From SZUA-229 sp036567985 (GTDB lineage Bacteria; Pseudomonadota; Gammaproteobacteria; SZUA-229), in contig DATCTK010000083.1 of the NCBI GenBank assembly GCA_036567985.1, positions 1 through 13,558 on the forward strand: a stretch of 13,558 bases of DNA, written 5' to 3'. The translations under genes and the position numbers were made by a program. Below, piece by piece: positions 1-6,219 of this stretch; the first letter of the stretch is position 1; the number at the start of each line of letters is the position of its first letter. The notes under the pieces were generated by a model. The model was given only the letters and a program-made list of their open reading frames with translations. It did not search any database and was not told the DNA's origin.

Positions 1-1
1 T

Positions 2-271
2 TTCATTCGGGATCTGTGGCATGAAAAGGGCGATCTGGTGATTGCGGTGACGCAAGGTGCATTAACCCGGTTACGTCCGGTGTTGATGACCGCCCTGGTT
101 GCAAGCCTTGGCTTCATACCGATGGCTCTGAATACCGGCACCGGCGCTGAAGTGCAACGTCCACTGGCAACAGTGGTGATAGGTGGCATTATCTCTTCAA
201 CCTTGCTGACACTGTTTGTGCTTCCGGTGCTGTACCACTGGGTGCACCAACGTGTCGCCTCACCGAAGTGA
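2..271 (+). CDS. RND heavy-metal efflux pump, C-terminal end (5' truncated by window)
   Basis: This is the last 89 codons of an inner-membrane RND transporter of the CzcA/CusA class, the proton-driven subunit of a tripartite metal export pump. The frame is open from base 2, so the true start lies left of the window. The visible part matches the end of the second membrane domain. Residues reading RLRPVLMTALVASLGFIPMA form a helix. A loop with the family signature NTGTGAEVQRPLA follows, then the final helix running from about TVVIGGI to PVLYHWV and a short basic tail ending SPK. The internal GTG at 38 is not a real start. The metal specificity cannot be read from this fragment. The family call is secure; the subfamily (Czc or Cus) is inferred from the GTGAEVQRPLA loop. 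Confidence 0.9.
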   Translation, partial: FIRDLWHEKGDLVIAVTQGALTRLRPVLMTALVASLGFIPMALNTGTGAEVQRPLATVVIGGIISSTLLTLFVLPVLYHWVHQRVASPK

Positions 272-297
272 AGTACTACAGCGACTGTCTGGTGAGA

Positions 298-410
298 GTG
301 ATCAGTGAGAAAAGTGTCGGGCACATAGTTGCGTGCATGGCTGGCACACGAGTATAAACACCGCAGGTTTACAAACGCGAAGCGCATTTTGCCGTGAATG
401 GTTAACTGTG
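298..410 (-). repeat. Decayed tRNA promoter/leader unit, copy A
   Basis: This stretch aligns along its length with 710-819 and in part with the sequence flanking the intact tRNA. Shared blocks in order are GTGAT, an A-rich run with TG..GGGC, TTGCGTGCAT, GGCAC.CGAGTATAAAC, GCG.AGCGCATTT and GCCG. Read on the minus strand, it carries TATACT followed by a GC-rich stretch, which resembles the -10 box and discriminator of a stable-RNA promoter. No tRNA body is present. It is the most diverged of three copies, and its 6 bp hairpin (gcgtgc...gcacac) has one mismatch. Confidence 0.6.
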
Positions 411-490
411 CACGAAACGATAATTTGGCCAGCTATTGATGCACATTATTTGTTCGCGTATAGCCATGAGATGGCATTCAAAAAGATTGA

Positions 491-600
491 GTCCGCAAAT
501 TAACGCGAATACACGCAAATAAATGCAAAGCACTTTTATGTCGCACGCCTGTGGCGTGCAATATAGAACATTAGCGTCTATTTGCGTTTATTAGCGGACC
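491..600. repeat. 110 bp imperfect palindrome with period-10 arms and central hairpin
   Basis: The left arm (491-520) and the inverse complement of the right arm (570-599) agree at 25 of 30 positions and begin and end with GTCCGC/GCGGAC. Each arm is itself a degenerate run of about 10 bp units of the form aacgcRaat. The centre holds a perfect 7 bp hairpin, GCACGCC-tgt-GGCGTGC (543-559). The layout fits a dispersed palindromic repeat or non-autonomous element rather than a gene. Confidence 0.65.
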
Positions 601-652
601 AGTTCTTTTATTTTTTAGTGCGATACAGGGTGATAGCTGCCAGTTTATGCTT

Positions 653-691
653 TAAAAAACCCATAAACCGGCCAAGCAGGCCAACTTATGG
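653..691 (-). terminator. Intrinsic terminator downstream of the tRNA
   Basis: On the minus strand a hairpin pairs CCATAA (661-666) with TTATGG (686-691) around an inner GGCC-aagca-GGCC stem (670-682). Six T residues (654-659 in complement) follow directly. Its position and orientation suit transcription arriving from the tRNA or from rpoD. The inner and outer stems are separated by small internal loops. Confidence 0.65.
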
Positions 692-709
692 TTTCGTGCA
701 CAAATGAAA

Positions 710-819
710 GTGATATGAGTAAAATGGTGGGCCGTATTTGCGTGCATAGATGGCACGCGAGTATAAACGCCGAAGGCGTACCACCGCGCAGCGCATTTGG
801 CCGTTGACGTATGGTAACG
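710..819 (-). repeat. Decayed tRNA unit, copy B, with acceptor-end remnant
   Basis: This copy abuts the intact tRNA unit, which starts again with GTGAT at 820. The sequence AAAATGGTGGGCC (721-733) equals the encoded CCA end and 3' acceptor strand of the intact tRNA plus its downstream flank. It continues directly into GTATTTGCGTGC, which equals the DNA just upstream of the tRNA 5' end. The tRNA body is therefore missing as if deleted between the two acceptor strands. Minus-strand TATACT lies in the leader. The leader hairpin GCGTGC...GCACGC is intact. Confidence 0.65.
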
Positions 820-835
820 GTGATTAGAATGAAAA

Positions 836-912
836 TGGTGGGCCTGGAAGGACTCGAACCTTCGACCGATCGATTATGAGTCGAGCGCTCTAACCAACTG
901 AGCTACAGGCCC
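836..912 (-). tRNA. tRNA with CAT anticodon, probably tRNA-Ile2 (lysidine type)
   Basis: The minus strand folds as a full cloverleaf with encoded CCA (836-838). It has a 7 bp acceptor stem GGGCCTG/CAGGCCC, a D stem GCTC/GAGC, the anticodon loop CTCATAA, and a T arm GAAGG-TTCGAGT-CCTTC. The CAT anticodon alone allows initiator Met, elongator Met or Ile2. The acceptor stem pairs normally at 1-72 and has C-G at 4-69 and 5-68, which are known TilS recognition pairs, and the anticodon arm reads CGACTCATAATCG as in enterobacterial Ile2. This favours isoleucine decoding of AUA after lysidine modification. Elongator Met is the main alternative. It lies 143 bases past the end of rpoD on the same strand. 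Confidence 0.85.
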
Positions 913-975
913 GTTCTTGCGTGTGAAGATGACACGCATATAGATAACGCTTGCGTACAATCGCGAAGCGCACGG
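907..975 (-). repeat. Leader of the intact tRNA, copy C of the repeated unit
   Basis: This sequence, upstream of the tRNA on the minus strand, aligns with copies A and B: TTGCGTGTGAAGATGACACGC, AACGC..GCGTAC and CGCGAAGCGCA. Its hairpin GCGTGT...ACACGC keeps pairing where copy B has GCGTGC...GCACGC, so two changes compensate. A second small hairpin ACGC-tt-GCGT matches ACGCC-gaa-GGCGT in B. It presumably carries the tRNA promoter, although the -10 is less clear here than TATACT in A and B. Confidence 0.55.
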
Positions 976-1010
976 GTCTTGGGATTGATAGATGTATCTC
1001 TCCCAATATG

Positions 1011-1041
1011 AAACAGACGCATATTATATGCGTCTGTTTTT
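1011..1041 (-). terminator. Hairpin terminator after rpoD (near symmetrical)
   Basis: A perfect 13 bp stem AAACAGACGCATA / TATGCGTCTGTTT encloses the loop TTA, 14 bases beyond the rpoD stop codon. T runs flank both sides: TTTTT on the plus strand and a shorter TTT on the minus strand. It could therefore act in both directions, but the position makes it the likely end of rpoD. Confidence 0.75.
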
Positions 1042-1054
1042 GATCGACAAGCTT

Positions 1055-2935
1055 TTATTCGTCGCCGATAAAGCTGCGCAGGTGTTCCGCGCGTGATGGA
1101 TGACGCAGTTTGCGCAAGGCCTTGGCTTCGATCTGGCGAATGCGCTCACGGGTTACGTCGAACTGCTTGCCCACTTCTTCCAGGGTGTGGTCGGTATTCA
1201 TATTAATACCGAAGCGCATGCGCAGTACCTTGGCTTCCCGTGGTGTCAGGGTCGACAGTATGTCCTTGGTGGATTCGCGCAGCGATTCGCTGGTGGCGGA
1301 ATCAACCGGTGACATAATGTTAACGTCTTCAATGAAATCACCCAGGTTTGAATCTTCATCGTCACCAATCGGTGTTTCCATGGAGATCGGTTCCTTGGCA
1401 ATTTTCAGCACCTTGCGCACCTTGTCTTCCGGCATTTCCATTTTTTCTGCCAGTTCTTCAGGGGTGGGCTCGCGGCCTTTTTCCTGCAGCATCTGGCGGA
1501 AAATGCGGTTCAGTTTATTGATGGTTTCAATCATGTGAACCGGAATACGGATGGTGCGCGCCTGGTCGGCAATCGAACGGGTGATGGCCTGGCGAATCCA
1601 CCAGGTGGCATAGGTGGAGAATTTGTAACCGCGACGGTATTCAAATTTGTCCACCGCTTTCATCAGGCCGATATTGCCTTCCTGGATCAGGTCGAGGAAC
1701 TGCAGGCCGCGGTTGGTGTATTTCTTTGCAATCGAAATAACCAGGCGCAGGTTGGCTTCCACCATTTCTTTCTTGGCGCGACGTGCCTTGGCTTCACCGA
1801 TCGACATCTTGCGGTTGATTTCCTTGATGTCGGTGATGCTCAGGCCGTAGCCTTTTTCCAGCATGCCCAGCTTGAGCTGTGTCTGCTTGATGTCAGCGGC
1901 AAATTCAGCCAGTTTGTCCGAGTATTCATGACCCTGCAGATACTGATCAAGCCATTTCTGGTTGGTTTCGTTTTCCGGGAACGACTGAATAAAGGTTTTG
2001 CGCGGCATGTGTGCCTTGTTGACGCACAGGTTTAATATATGGCGCTCATGGGTGCGCACGCGCTCAATGGTGCTGCGCAGCTCCTTGGTCATGGAGATAA
2101 TAATGGACGGCAGGAACTTGAGTTCCATAAAGGCGTCCGCCATTTCTTCTCGGGCCTTGAGAATGCTTTTCTTGTTGTTTTTCTCAAGCGCTTTCATCAC
2201 CTTTTTATGGGCTTTATCCAGCAGCTTGAACTGTTCAACCGCACGCTCGGGATCCGGGCCTGTGTCGACGATAACCGTGTCATCGTCGTCATCGTCATCG
2301 CGCTCGCTGGCAGGGCCGGATGCCGGCTGGGCAATCTCGTCGCTGTCGTCGCTGCGGAAGCCGTTGATTAAATCGGTGAGGCGCGCTTCATCGGCTTCGA
2401 TTTTCTCGAAGGTTTTGATAACCGCCTGGATTGAGCGCGGGTTGGTGCCCAGCGCTTCCATGACCTGCTTGAGGCCTTCTTCAATGCGCTTGGCAATGGA
2501 GATTTCGCCTTCACGGGTCAGCAGCTCGACACTGCCCATTTCGCGCATATACATGCGTACCGGGTCGGTGGTGCGGCCGAATTCGTTTTCAATAGAGGCC
2601 AGCGCGGCGGCGGCTTCTTCTGCGGCGGTGTCATCGGTAGCGCTGGCATCGGTTAATACCAGTGATTCGGTGTCAGGTGCAACTTCATGGACAGTAATGC
2701 CCATGTCGTTGATCATATTGATGATGTCTTCAACCTGTTCCGGGTCTACAATTTCCTGCGGCAGATGGTCATTCACCTCGGCATACGTCAGGTAGCCCTG
2801 TTCCTTGCCCTTGGCAATTAACTGCTTGAGAAGTGACTTCTTGTCCCGGCGTGGCGCGCCCGTGGTGCTCCCTGTGGAGGCATCGGCTTGCGGGCTTTTG
2901 GGTAGGTCTTCCGACTGCTTATCTTCTTGGCTCAT
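1055..2935 (-). CDS. rpoD: RNA polymerase primary sigma factor RpoD (sigma-70)
   Basis: This 626-residue housekeeping sigma factor binds core RNA polymerase and recognises -10 and -35 promoter elements. Region 1.1 lies at about 30-110, and region 1.2 near 122-155 (DPVRMYMREMGSVELLT). A non-conserved insert follows, with a run of seven Asp at 213-219. Region 2 spans about 385-460, with NLRLVISIAKKYTNRG, FLDLIQEGNIGLMKAVDKF and the promoter-melting segment YKFSTYATWWIRQAITR. Region 3 is at about 461-540. Region 4 is at about 560-626, with the helix-turn-helix VTRERIRQIEAKALRKLR. Length is close to the 613 residues of the E. coli protein. The ATG start is supported by the family N-terminus. The usual dnaG/rpsU neighbours are absent; a thioredoxin-fold gene diverges from it. 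A hairpin terminator and a tRNA follow on the same strand. Confidence 0.98.
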   Translation of the reverse strand: MSQEDKQSEDLPKSPQADASTGSTTGAPRRDKKSLLKQLIAKGKEQGYLTYAEVNDHLPQEIVDPEQVEDIINMINDMGITVHEVAPDTESLVLTDASATDDTAAEEAAAALASIENEFGRTTDPVRMYMREMGSVELLTREGEISIAKRIEEGLKQVMEALGTNPRSIQAVIKTFEKIEADEARLTDLINGFRSDDSDEIAQPASGPASERDDDDDDDTVIVDTGPDPERAVEQFKLLDKAHKKVMKALEKNNKKSILKAREEMADAFMELKFLPSIIISMTKELRSTIERVRTHERHILNLCVNKAHMPRKTFIQSFPENETNQKWLDQYLQGHEYSDKLAEFAADIKQTQLKLGMLEKGYGLSITDIKEINRKMSIGEAKARRAKKEMVEANLRLVISIAKKYTNRGLQFLDLIQEGNIGLMKAVDKFEYRRGYKFSTYATWWIRQAITRSIADQARTIRIPVHMIETINKLNRIFRQMLQEKGREPTPEELAEKMEMPEDKVRKVLKIAKEPISMETPIGDDEDSNLGDFIEDVNIMSPVDSATSESLRESTKDILSTLTPREAKVLRMRFGINMNTDHTLEEVGKQFDVTRERIRQIEAKALRKLRHPSRAEHLRSFIGDE

Positions 2936-2977
2936 GGTTATCCGCTAAAGAGTAGAGAATTCAAAACTGAACCACGC

Positions 2978-2986
2978 ATTATAGCA
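2978..2986 (-). promoter_or_regulatory. Extended -10 promoter of rpoD
   Basis: On the minus strand TGCTATAAT ends 42 bases before the rpoD ATG, a perfect TATAAT with the extended TGn motif. No good -35 box stands 16-18 bases upstream, which is typical of extended -10 promoters. Transcription would start about 35 bases before the start codon. Confidence 0.65.
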
Positions 2987-3126
2987 TGCTGCGGTGGCTC
3001 TAGCTATATATACATTAAATAAAAACCGCAAATAAGCCCGTAAAACAAGCCCGCAAAAATTGCTGGTTTACCTTGTGCTCGGCTGATGGCAAGGTGTTGG
3101 CAATTGAACAGAGAGAGGCAAACGAG

Positions 3127-3687
3127 ATGGTAAGCTTACAGACGCCGGTATGTGATTTTGGTCAGCCCGCAGTGGATTTTTCCCTGCCTGGGGTGGATGG
3201 TAAAAGCTGGAGCCTGGCGGACTGTGCCGGGGAAAAGGGTCTGCTGGTGATGTTTATCTGTAACCATTGTCCCTATGTGAAGGCGGTTATCGACCGCATC
3301 GTGCGCGATGCCCGTGAGCTGAAGGCGCTGGGGGTGAATACGGTGGCGATTATGTCGAATGACCCAGCGGAGTACCCGGAAGATTCCTTCGAGAATATGC
3401 AGAAAATCGCCGCCCAGCGGGGTTTTGACTTCCCCTACCTGCTGGATGAAACGCAGCAGGTGGCAAAGGCCTATGGCGCGGTCTGTACGCCGGATTTCTT
3501 TGGCTATAACGCCGATCTCGAGCTGCAATACCGCGGACGGCTGGATGAAAGCCGCAAGGAGGCAGCTTCCCCCAATGCGCGCCGCGATCTGTTCGAGGCG
3601 ATGAAGCAGGTGGCGGAAACCGGGCAGGGGCCTGAGGAGCAGATACCCAGTATGGGCTGTTCCATTAAATGGAAGGATGAGGCCTGA
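3127..3687 (+). CDS. Thioredoxin-fold family protein with CNHC motif
   Basis: This 186-residue protein is likely cytoplasmic, with a thioredoxin/AhpC-TSA fold. Residues 13-30 (QPAVDFSLPGVDGKSWSL) match the redoxin N-terminus. C45-N-H-C48 followed by PYVK is the CxxC active-site motif of a widespread but poorly studied thioredoxin-like family. T121-P122 supplies the conserved cis-proline. The end carries PSMGCSIKW with another Cys. There is no signal peptide, so a cytoplasmic thiol redox or peroxide role is inferred. I chose ATG 3127 because GAGAGAGG lies 8 bases upstream; a TTG at 3073 would add 18 residues unlike the family. The gene diverges from rpoD. The fold is secure and the substrate is unknown. 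Confidence 0.88.
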   Translation: MVSLQTPVCDFGQPAVDFSLPGVDGKSWSLADCAGEKGLLVMFICNHCPYVKAVIDRIVRDARELKALGVNTVAIMSNDPAEYPEDSFENMQKIAAQRGFDFPYLLDETQQVAKAYGAVCTPDFFGYNADLELQYRGRLDESRKEAASPNARRDLFEAMKQVAETGQGPEEQIPSMGCSIKWKDEA

Positions 3688-3694
3688 ACAAACG

Positions 3695-3779
3695 GCCCGA
3701 TGAGTGGTCGGAGCAGGGGCGAGGCGCAGCGCCGGATAAGGTCCGGGCTGGCTCGCCGGTCAGCTTTATTTAATCGGGC
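3695..3779 (+). terminator. Possible branched terminator after the thioredoxin-fold gene
   Basis: GCCCGAT (3695-3701) pairs with ATCGGGC (3773-3779). GC-rich small stems lie between, such as CCGGA-taagg-TCCGG and GGCGC/GCGCC. A T-rich stretch (TTATTTTGTGTTTTTA) follows. It begins 7 bases after the stop codon. The branched form is unusual, so this is tentative. Confidence 0.35.
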
Positions 3780-3843
3780 TTATTTTGTGTTTTTATGGGT
3801 AAATAAAAATAATCAGCCTCGTCCTGGCACGGCTAGAAATCGT

Positions 3844-3849
3844 TATAAT
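3844..3849 (+). promoter_or_regulatory. Putative -10 box for tkt
   Basis: A perfect TATAAT lies 305 bases upstream of the tkt start codon. No strong -35 hexamer is visible at the right spacing; TCCTGG is the best at 16 bases. If real, the tkt transcript has a leader of about 300 nt. Confidence 0.45.
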
Positions 3850-3855
3850 TATGTA

Positions 3856-4154
3856 AGTAATTGATAAATAAAGAGTTAATGCTCGCTTTCAGACGTGCAA
3901 AAAAATCGTCAGGGCAGGCGGAATATGCGCGAAATTCGAGCTTGCCAACCCCCGTTACCAAGTATTAAGTTGCCGAACGTGGCGAAGTAAGGGAAAATAG
4001 CGCCCCTTTATCAATGTGGGGCAGTTCCCCTGCTGCTGTGTGGCGAGACATGCTGCGTATTAGAACAGCGGACTGAAAAAATAGAATTATGCTGGCGTGC
4101 CGGGCTTTTGGGCGCGCGGCTCACGACTTTTAAAAACTTGATTGGAGATATCCT
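3856..4154 (+). promoter_or_regulatory. Long structured 5' leader of tkt
   Basis: The gene-free stretch before tkt is rich in local stems. A 7 bp stem GGCAGGC/GCTTGCC (3913-3919 with 3940-3946, one G-T pair) encloses GAAT/ATTC. GCCCC (4002-4006) pairs with GGGGC (4018-4022). Smaller stems GCAG/CTGC and GCTG/CAGC follow to about 4073. I do not recognise a known riboswitch consensus. The tkt Shine-Dalgarno GGAG is at 4144-4147. The leader could host regulation, but only its structure potential is seen. Confidence 0.4.
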
Positions 4155-6131
4155 ATGTCATCACGCAAAGAGCTTGCTAATGCAATCCGTGCCCTGAGTA
4201 TGGACGCGGTACAAAAAGCAAATTCTGGTCACCCGGGTGCGCCTATGGGCATGGCAGACATAGCTGAAGTATTGTGGAACGACAATATGAAGCACAACCC
4301 AGCAAACCCGAACTGGGCTGATCGCGACCGTTTTGTCCTGTCAAATGGTCATGGCTCTATGCTGATTTACTCACTGCTGCACTTAACCGGTTACGATCTC
4401 GGCATCGAAGACCTCAAGCAGTTCCGTCAGCTTCATTCCAGAACACCAGGCCACCCCGAGTATGGTTATGCGCCAGGTGTTGAAACCACGACTGGCCCAC
4501 TGGGTCAGGGCATTACCAATGCAGTGGGTATGGCAATTGCGGAAAAAGCACTGGCCGGTCAGTTCAACCAGAAAGGTCACACCATTGTTGACCACCACAC
4601 CTATGTGTTCCTGGGTGATGGCTGCCTGATGGAAGGTATTTCACACGAAGCCTGTTCACTGGCGGGTACCCTGGGTCTGGGCAAGCTGATTGCCTACTGG
4701 GATGACAATGGTATTTCTATCGACGGTCATGTTGAAGGCTGGTTCTCCGACGATACACCAAAGCGTTTTGAAGCTTACGGCTGGCATGTGCTTGCGGATG
4801 TTGATGGTCACGATCCTGAGGCGATTGCGAAGGCGACTGAAATGGCAAAAGCCATGACCGACAAGCCTACACTGATCTGCTGTAAAACCACTATTGGTTT
4901 CGGTTCACCCAACAAGGCGGGTTCACACGCGTGTCACGGTGCGCCATTAGGTGAAGAAGAAATTAACCTGACCAAAGCTGCACTGGGCTGGGATCACGGT
5001 CCATTTGAAGTGCCCGAGTCGGTTTACAAAGGCTGGGATGCAAAAGAAAAAGGCGCTGCAGCAGAAGCGGCCTGGAATAAAAAGTTCGAAGCCTACAAGG
5101 CAGAATTCCCCGAACTGGCTGCAGAATTCGAGCGTCGCATGGCGGGTGATCTGCCAGCTGAGTGGGCGCAGAAATCTGCCGACTTTATTGCCTCTGTGAA
5201 TGCAGAAGCGAAAAGCCCGGCAACACGTCAGGCGTCACTGGCATCTATCGAAGCCTATTCACCCATGGCACCTGAACTGTTTGGTGGTTCGGCCGACCTG
5301 GGTTGTTCAAACCTCACTGAATGGTCTGGTTACAAGCCAATGATCAGCAACGAAGTGCCTAACTACGTTAACTACGGTGTGCGTGAGTTCGGTATGTCGG
5401 CGATTATGAACGGTATTGCGCTGCACGGTGGTCTGATTCCATTCGGCGCGACCTTCCTGATGTTCTCCGAGTACGCGCGTAATGCACTGCGTATGGCGGC
5501 ACTGATGAAAATCCAGAGCATCTTCGTATTTACCCATGACTCTATCGGTCTGGGTGAAGATGGTCCGACCCACCAGCCAATCGAACAGATTCCAACCCTG
5601 CGCATGATTCCAAACATGTCAGTATGGCGTCCCTGTGATGCAGTTGAATCAGCGGTTTGCTGGGCGAAAGCAATTGAACGTAAAGACGGTCCGTCTACTC
5701 TGATTTTCTCACGTCAGGGTCTGCCACATCAGACACGTACCGATGCACAGATCGCGGCGATTTCAAAGGGTGGCTACATCCTGAAAGATTGCAACGGCAC
5801 ACCGGATGCAATCATTATCGGTACCGGTTCTGAAGTTGCGCTGGCAATGGGCGCGGCGGAAGAAATGTCCGACAAGAAGATCCGTGTAGTTTCAATGCCA
5901 TCGGTTGATGCCTTTGAAGCACAGGATGACAGCTATCGCGCATCTGTTCTGGACAAGAGCATTCCAACCGTTGCAGTCGAAGCCGCTGTAACCGATGGCT
6001 GGTACAAGTACGCGGATGCAGTTGTAGGTATTGATCACTTTGGTGAATCAGCACCTGCGGGCGAACTGTTTAAAGAATTCGGCTTTACAGTTGAAAACGT
6101 GGTTAACACAGTAAAAAGCGTATTGAAATAA
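4155..6131 (+). CDS. tkt: Transketolase
   Basis: Transketolase is a cytoplasmic thiamine-diphosphate enzyme. It moves two-carbon ketol units between sugar phosphates and links the pentose phosphate pathway to glycolysis. The 658 residues match the usual ~660. Visible signatures with E. coli-like numbering are H26 in NSGHPGAPMG, H66 in SNGHGSML, H100 in SRTPGHPE, the cofactor motif G154-D-G with the downstream DDN at 183-185, and later FTHDSIGLGEDGPTHQPIEQ in the pyrimidine domain. The C-terminal domain carries GTGSEVALAM. The start is ATG 4155 with GGAG seven bases upstream. It is the first gene of the six-gene carbon cluster, 88 bases ahead of the first GAPDH. Confidence 0.97.
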   Translation: MSSRKELANAIRALSMDAVQKANSGHPGAPMGMADIAEVLWNDNMKHNPANPNWADRDRFVLSNGHGSMLIYSLLHLTGYDLGIEDLKQFRQLHSRTPGHPEYGYAPGVETTTGPLGQGITNAVGMAIAEKALAGQFNQKGHTIVDHHTYVFLGDGCLMEGISHEACSLAGTLGLGKLIAYWDDNGISIDGHVEGWFSDDTPKRFEAYGWHVLADVDGHDPEAIAKATEMAKAMTDKPTLICCKTTIGFGSPNKAGSHACHGAPLGEEEINLTKAALGWDHGPFEVPESVYKGWDAKEKGAAAEAAWNKKFEAYKAEFPELAAEFERRMAGDLPAEWAQKSADFIASVNAEAKSPATRQASLASIEAYSPMAPELFGGSADLGCSNLTEWSGYKPMISNEVPNYVNYGVREFGMSAIMNGIALHGGLIPFGATFLMFSEYARNALRMAALMKIQSIFVFTHDSIGLGEDGPTHQPIEQIPTLRMIPNMSVWRPCDAVESAVCWAKAIERKDGPSTLIFSRQGLPHQTRTDAQIAAISKGGYILKDCNGTPDAIIIGTGSEVALAMGAAEEMSDKKIRVVSMPSVDAFEAQDDSYRASVLDKSIPTVAVEAAVTDGWYKYADAVVGIDHFGESAPAGELFKEFGFTVENVVNTVKSVLK

Positions 6132-6138
6132 TTTGCGG

Positions 6139-6168
6139 TTGCTCCGTAGCTGCAAGGCTGCGGAGCAA
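6139..6168 (+). promoter_or_regulatory. Hairpin between tkt and gapA
   Basis: A 12 bp stem TTGCTCCGTAGC / GCTGCGGAGCAA (one T-G pair) encloses a 6-base loop, starting 8 bases after the tkt stop. No U-tract follows (ATAACAGCG), so it is more likely an mRNA-stability or processing hairpin than a strong terminator. Confidence 0.55.
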
Positions 6169-6219
6169 ATAACAGCGAAGTATTAAATTAAATTTTGAAA
6201 ATAACCGAGGAAAAATGTA

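Larger units (their letters stand above)
408..701. repeat. Possible small insertion with 11 bp inverted ends
   Basis: GTGCACGAAAC at 408-418 is the perfect inverse complement of GTTTCGTGCAC at 691-701. The segment sits exactly between decayed tRNA units A and B, as if it had been inserted into a tandem array. Inside are the 491-600 palindrome and a minus-strand terminator hairpin. There is no transposase, so if mobile it would be MITE-like. I see no clear target duplication, and the boundary assignment rests on 11 bp only. Confidence 0.4.
272..835. other. Repeat-rich intergenic region without genes
   Basis: No reading frame here has a start, a ribosome site and plausible protein sequence. 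The stretch is built from repeats listed separately: a decayed tRNA leader unit (298-410), an apparent insert with inverted ends (408-701) containing a 110 bp palindrome (491-600), a minus-strand terminator (653-691), and a second decayed tRNA leader unit (710-819) abutting the intact tRNA unit. Confidence 0.7.

Noticed and set aside
1998..2795. 265-codon plus-strand open frame opposite rpoD
   Set aside because: It lies wholly antisense to conserved rpoD sequence, is Ser/Leu-rich as expected for the complement of an acidic gene, and has no family features. Other long antisense frames at 1110-1538 and 1535-2035 are rejected for the same reason.
3073..3126. Upstream TTG start for the thioredoxin-fold gene
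   Set aside because: The extra 18 residues do not resemble the family N-terminus, and the ATG at 3127 has a good ribosome site.
3826..3849. Sigma-54 promoter from TGGCAC before tkt
   Set aside because: The TTGC block that should follow five bases after TGGCAC is absent; a sigma-70 type TATAAT fits better.
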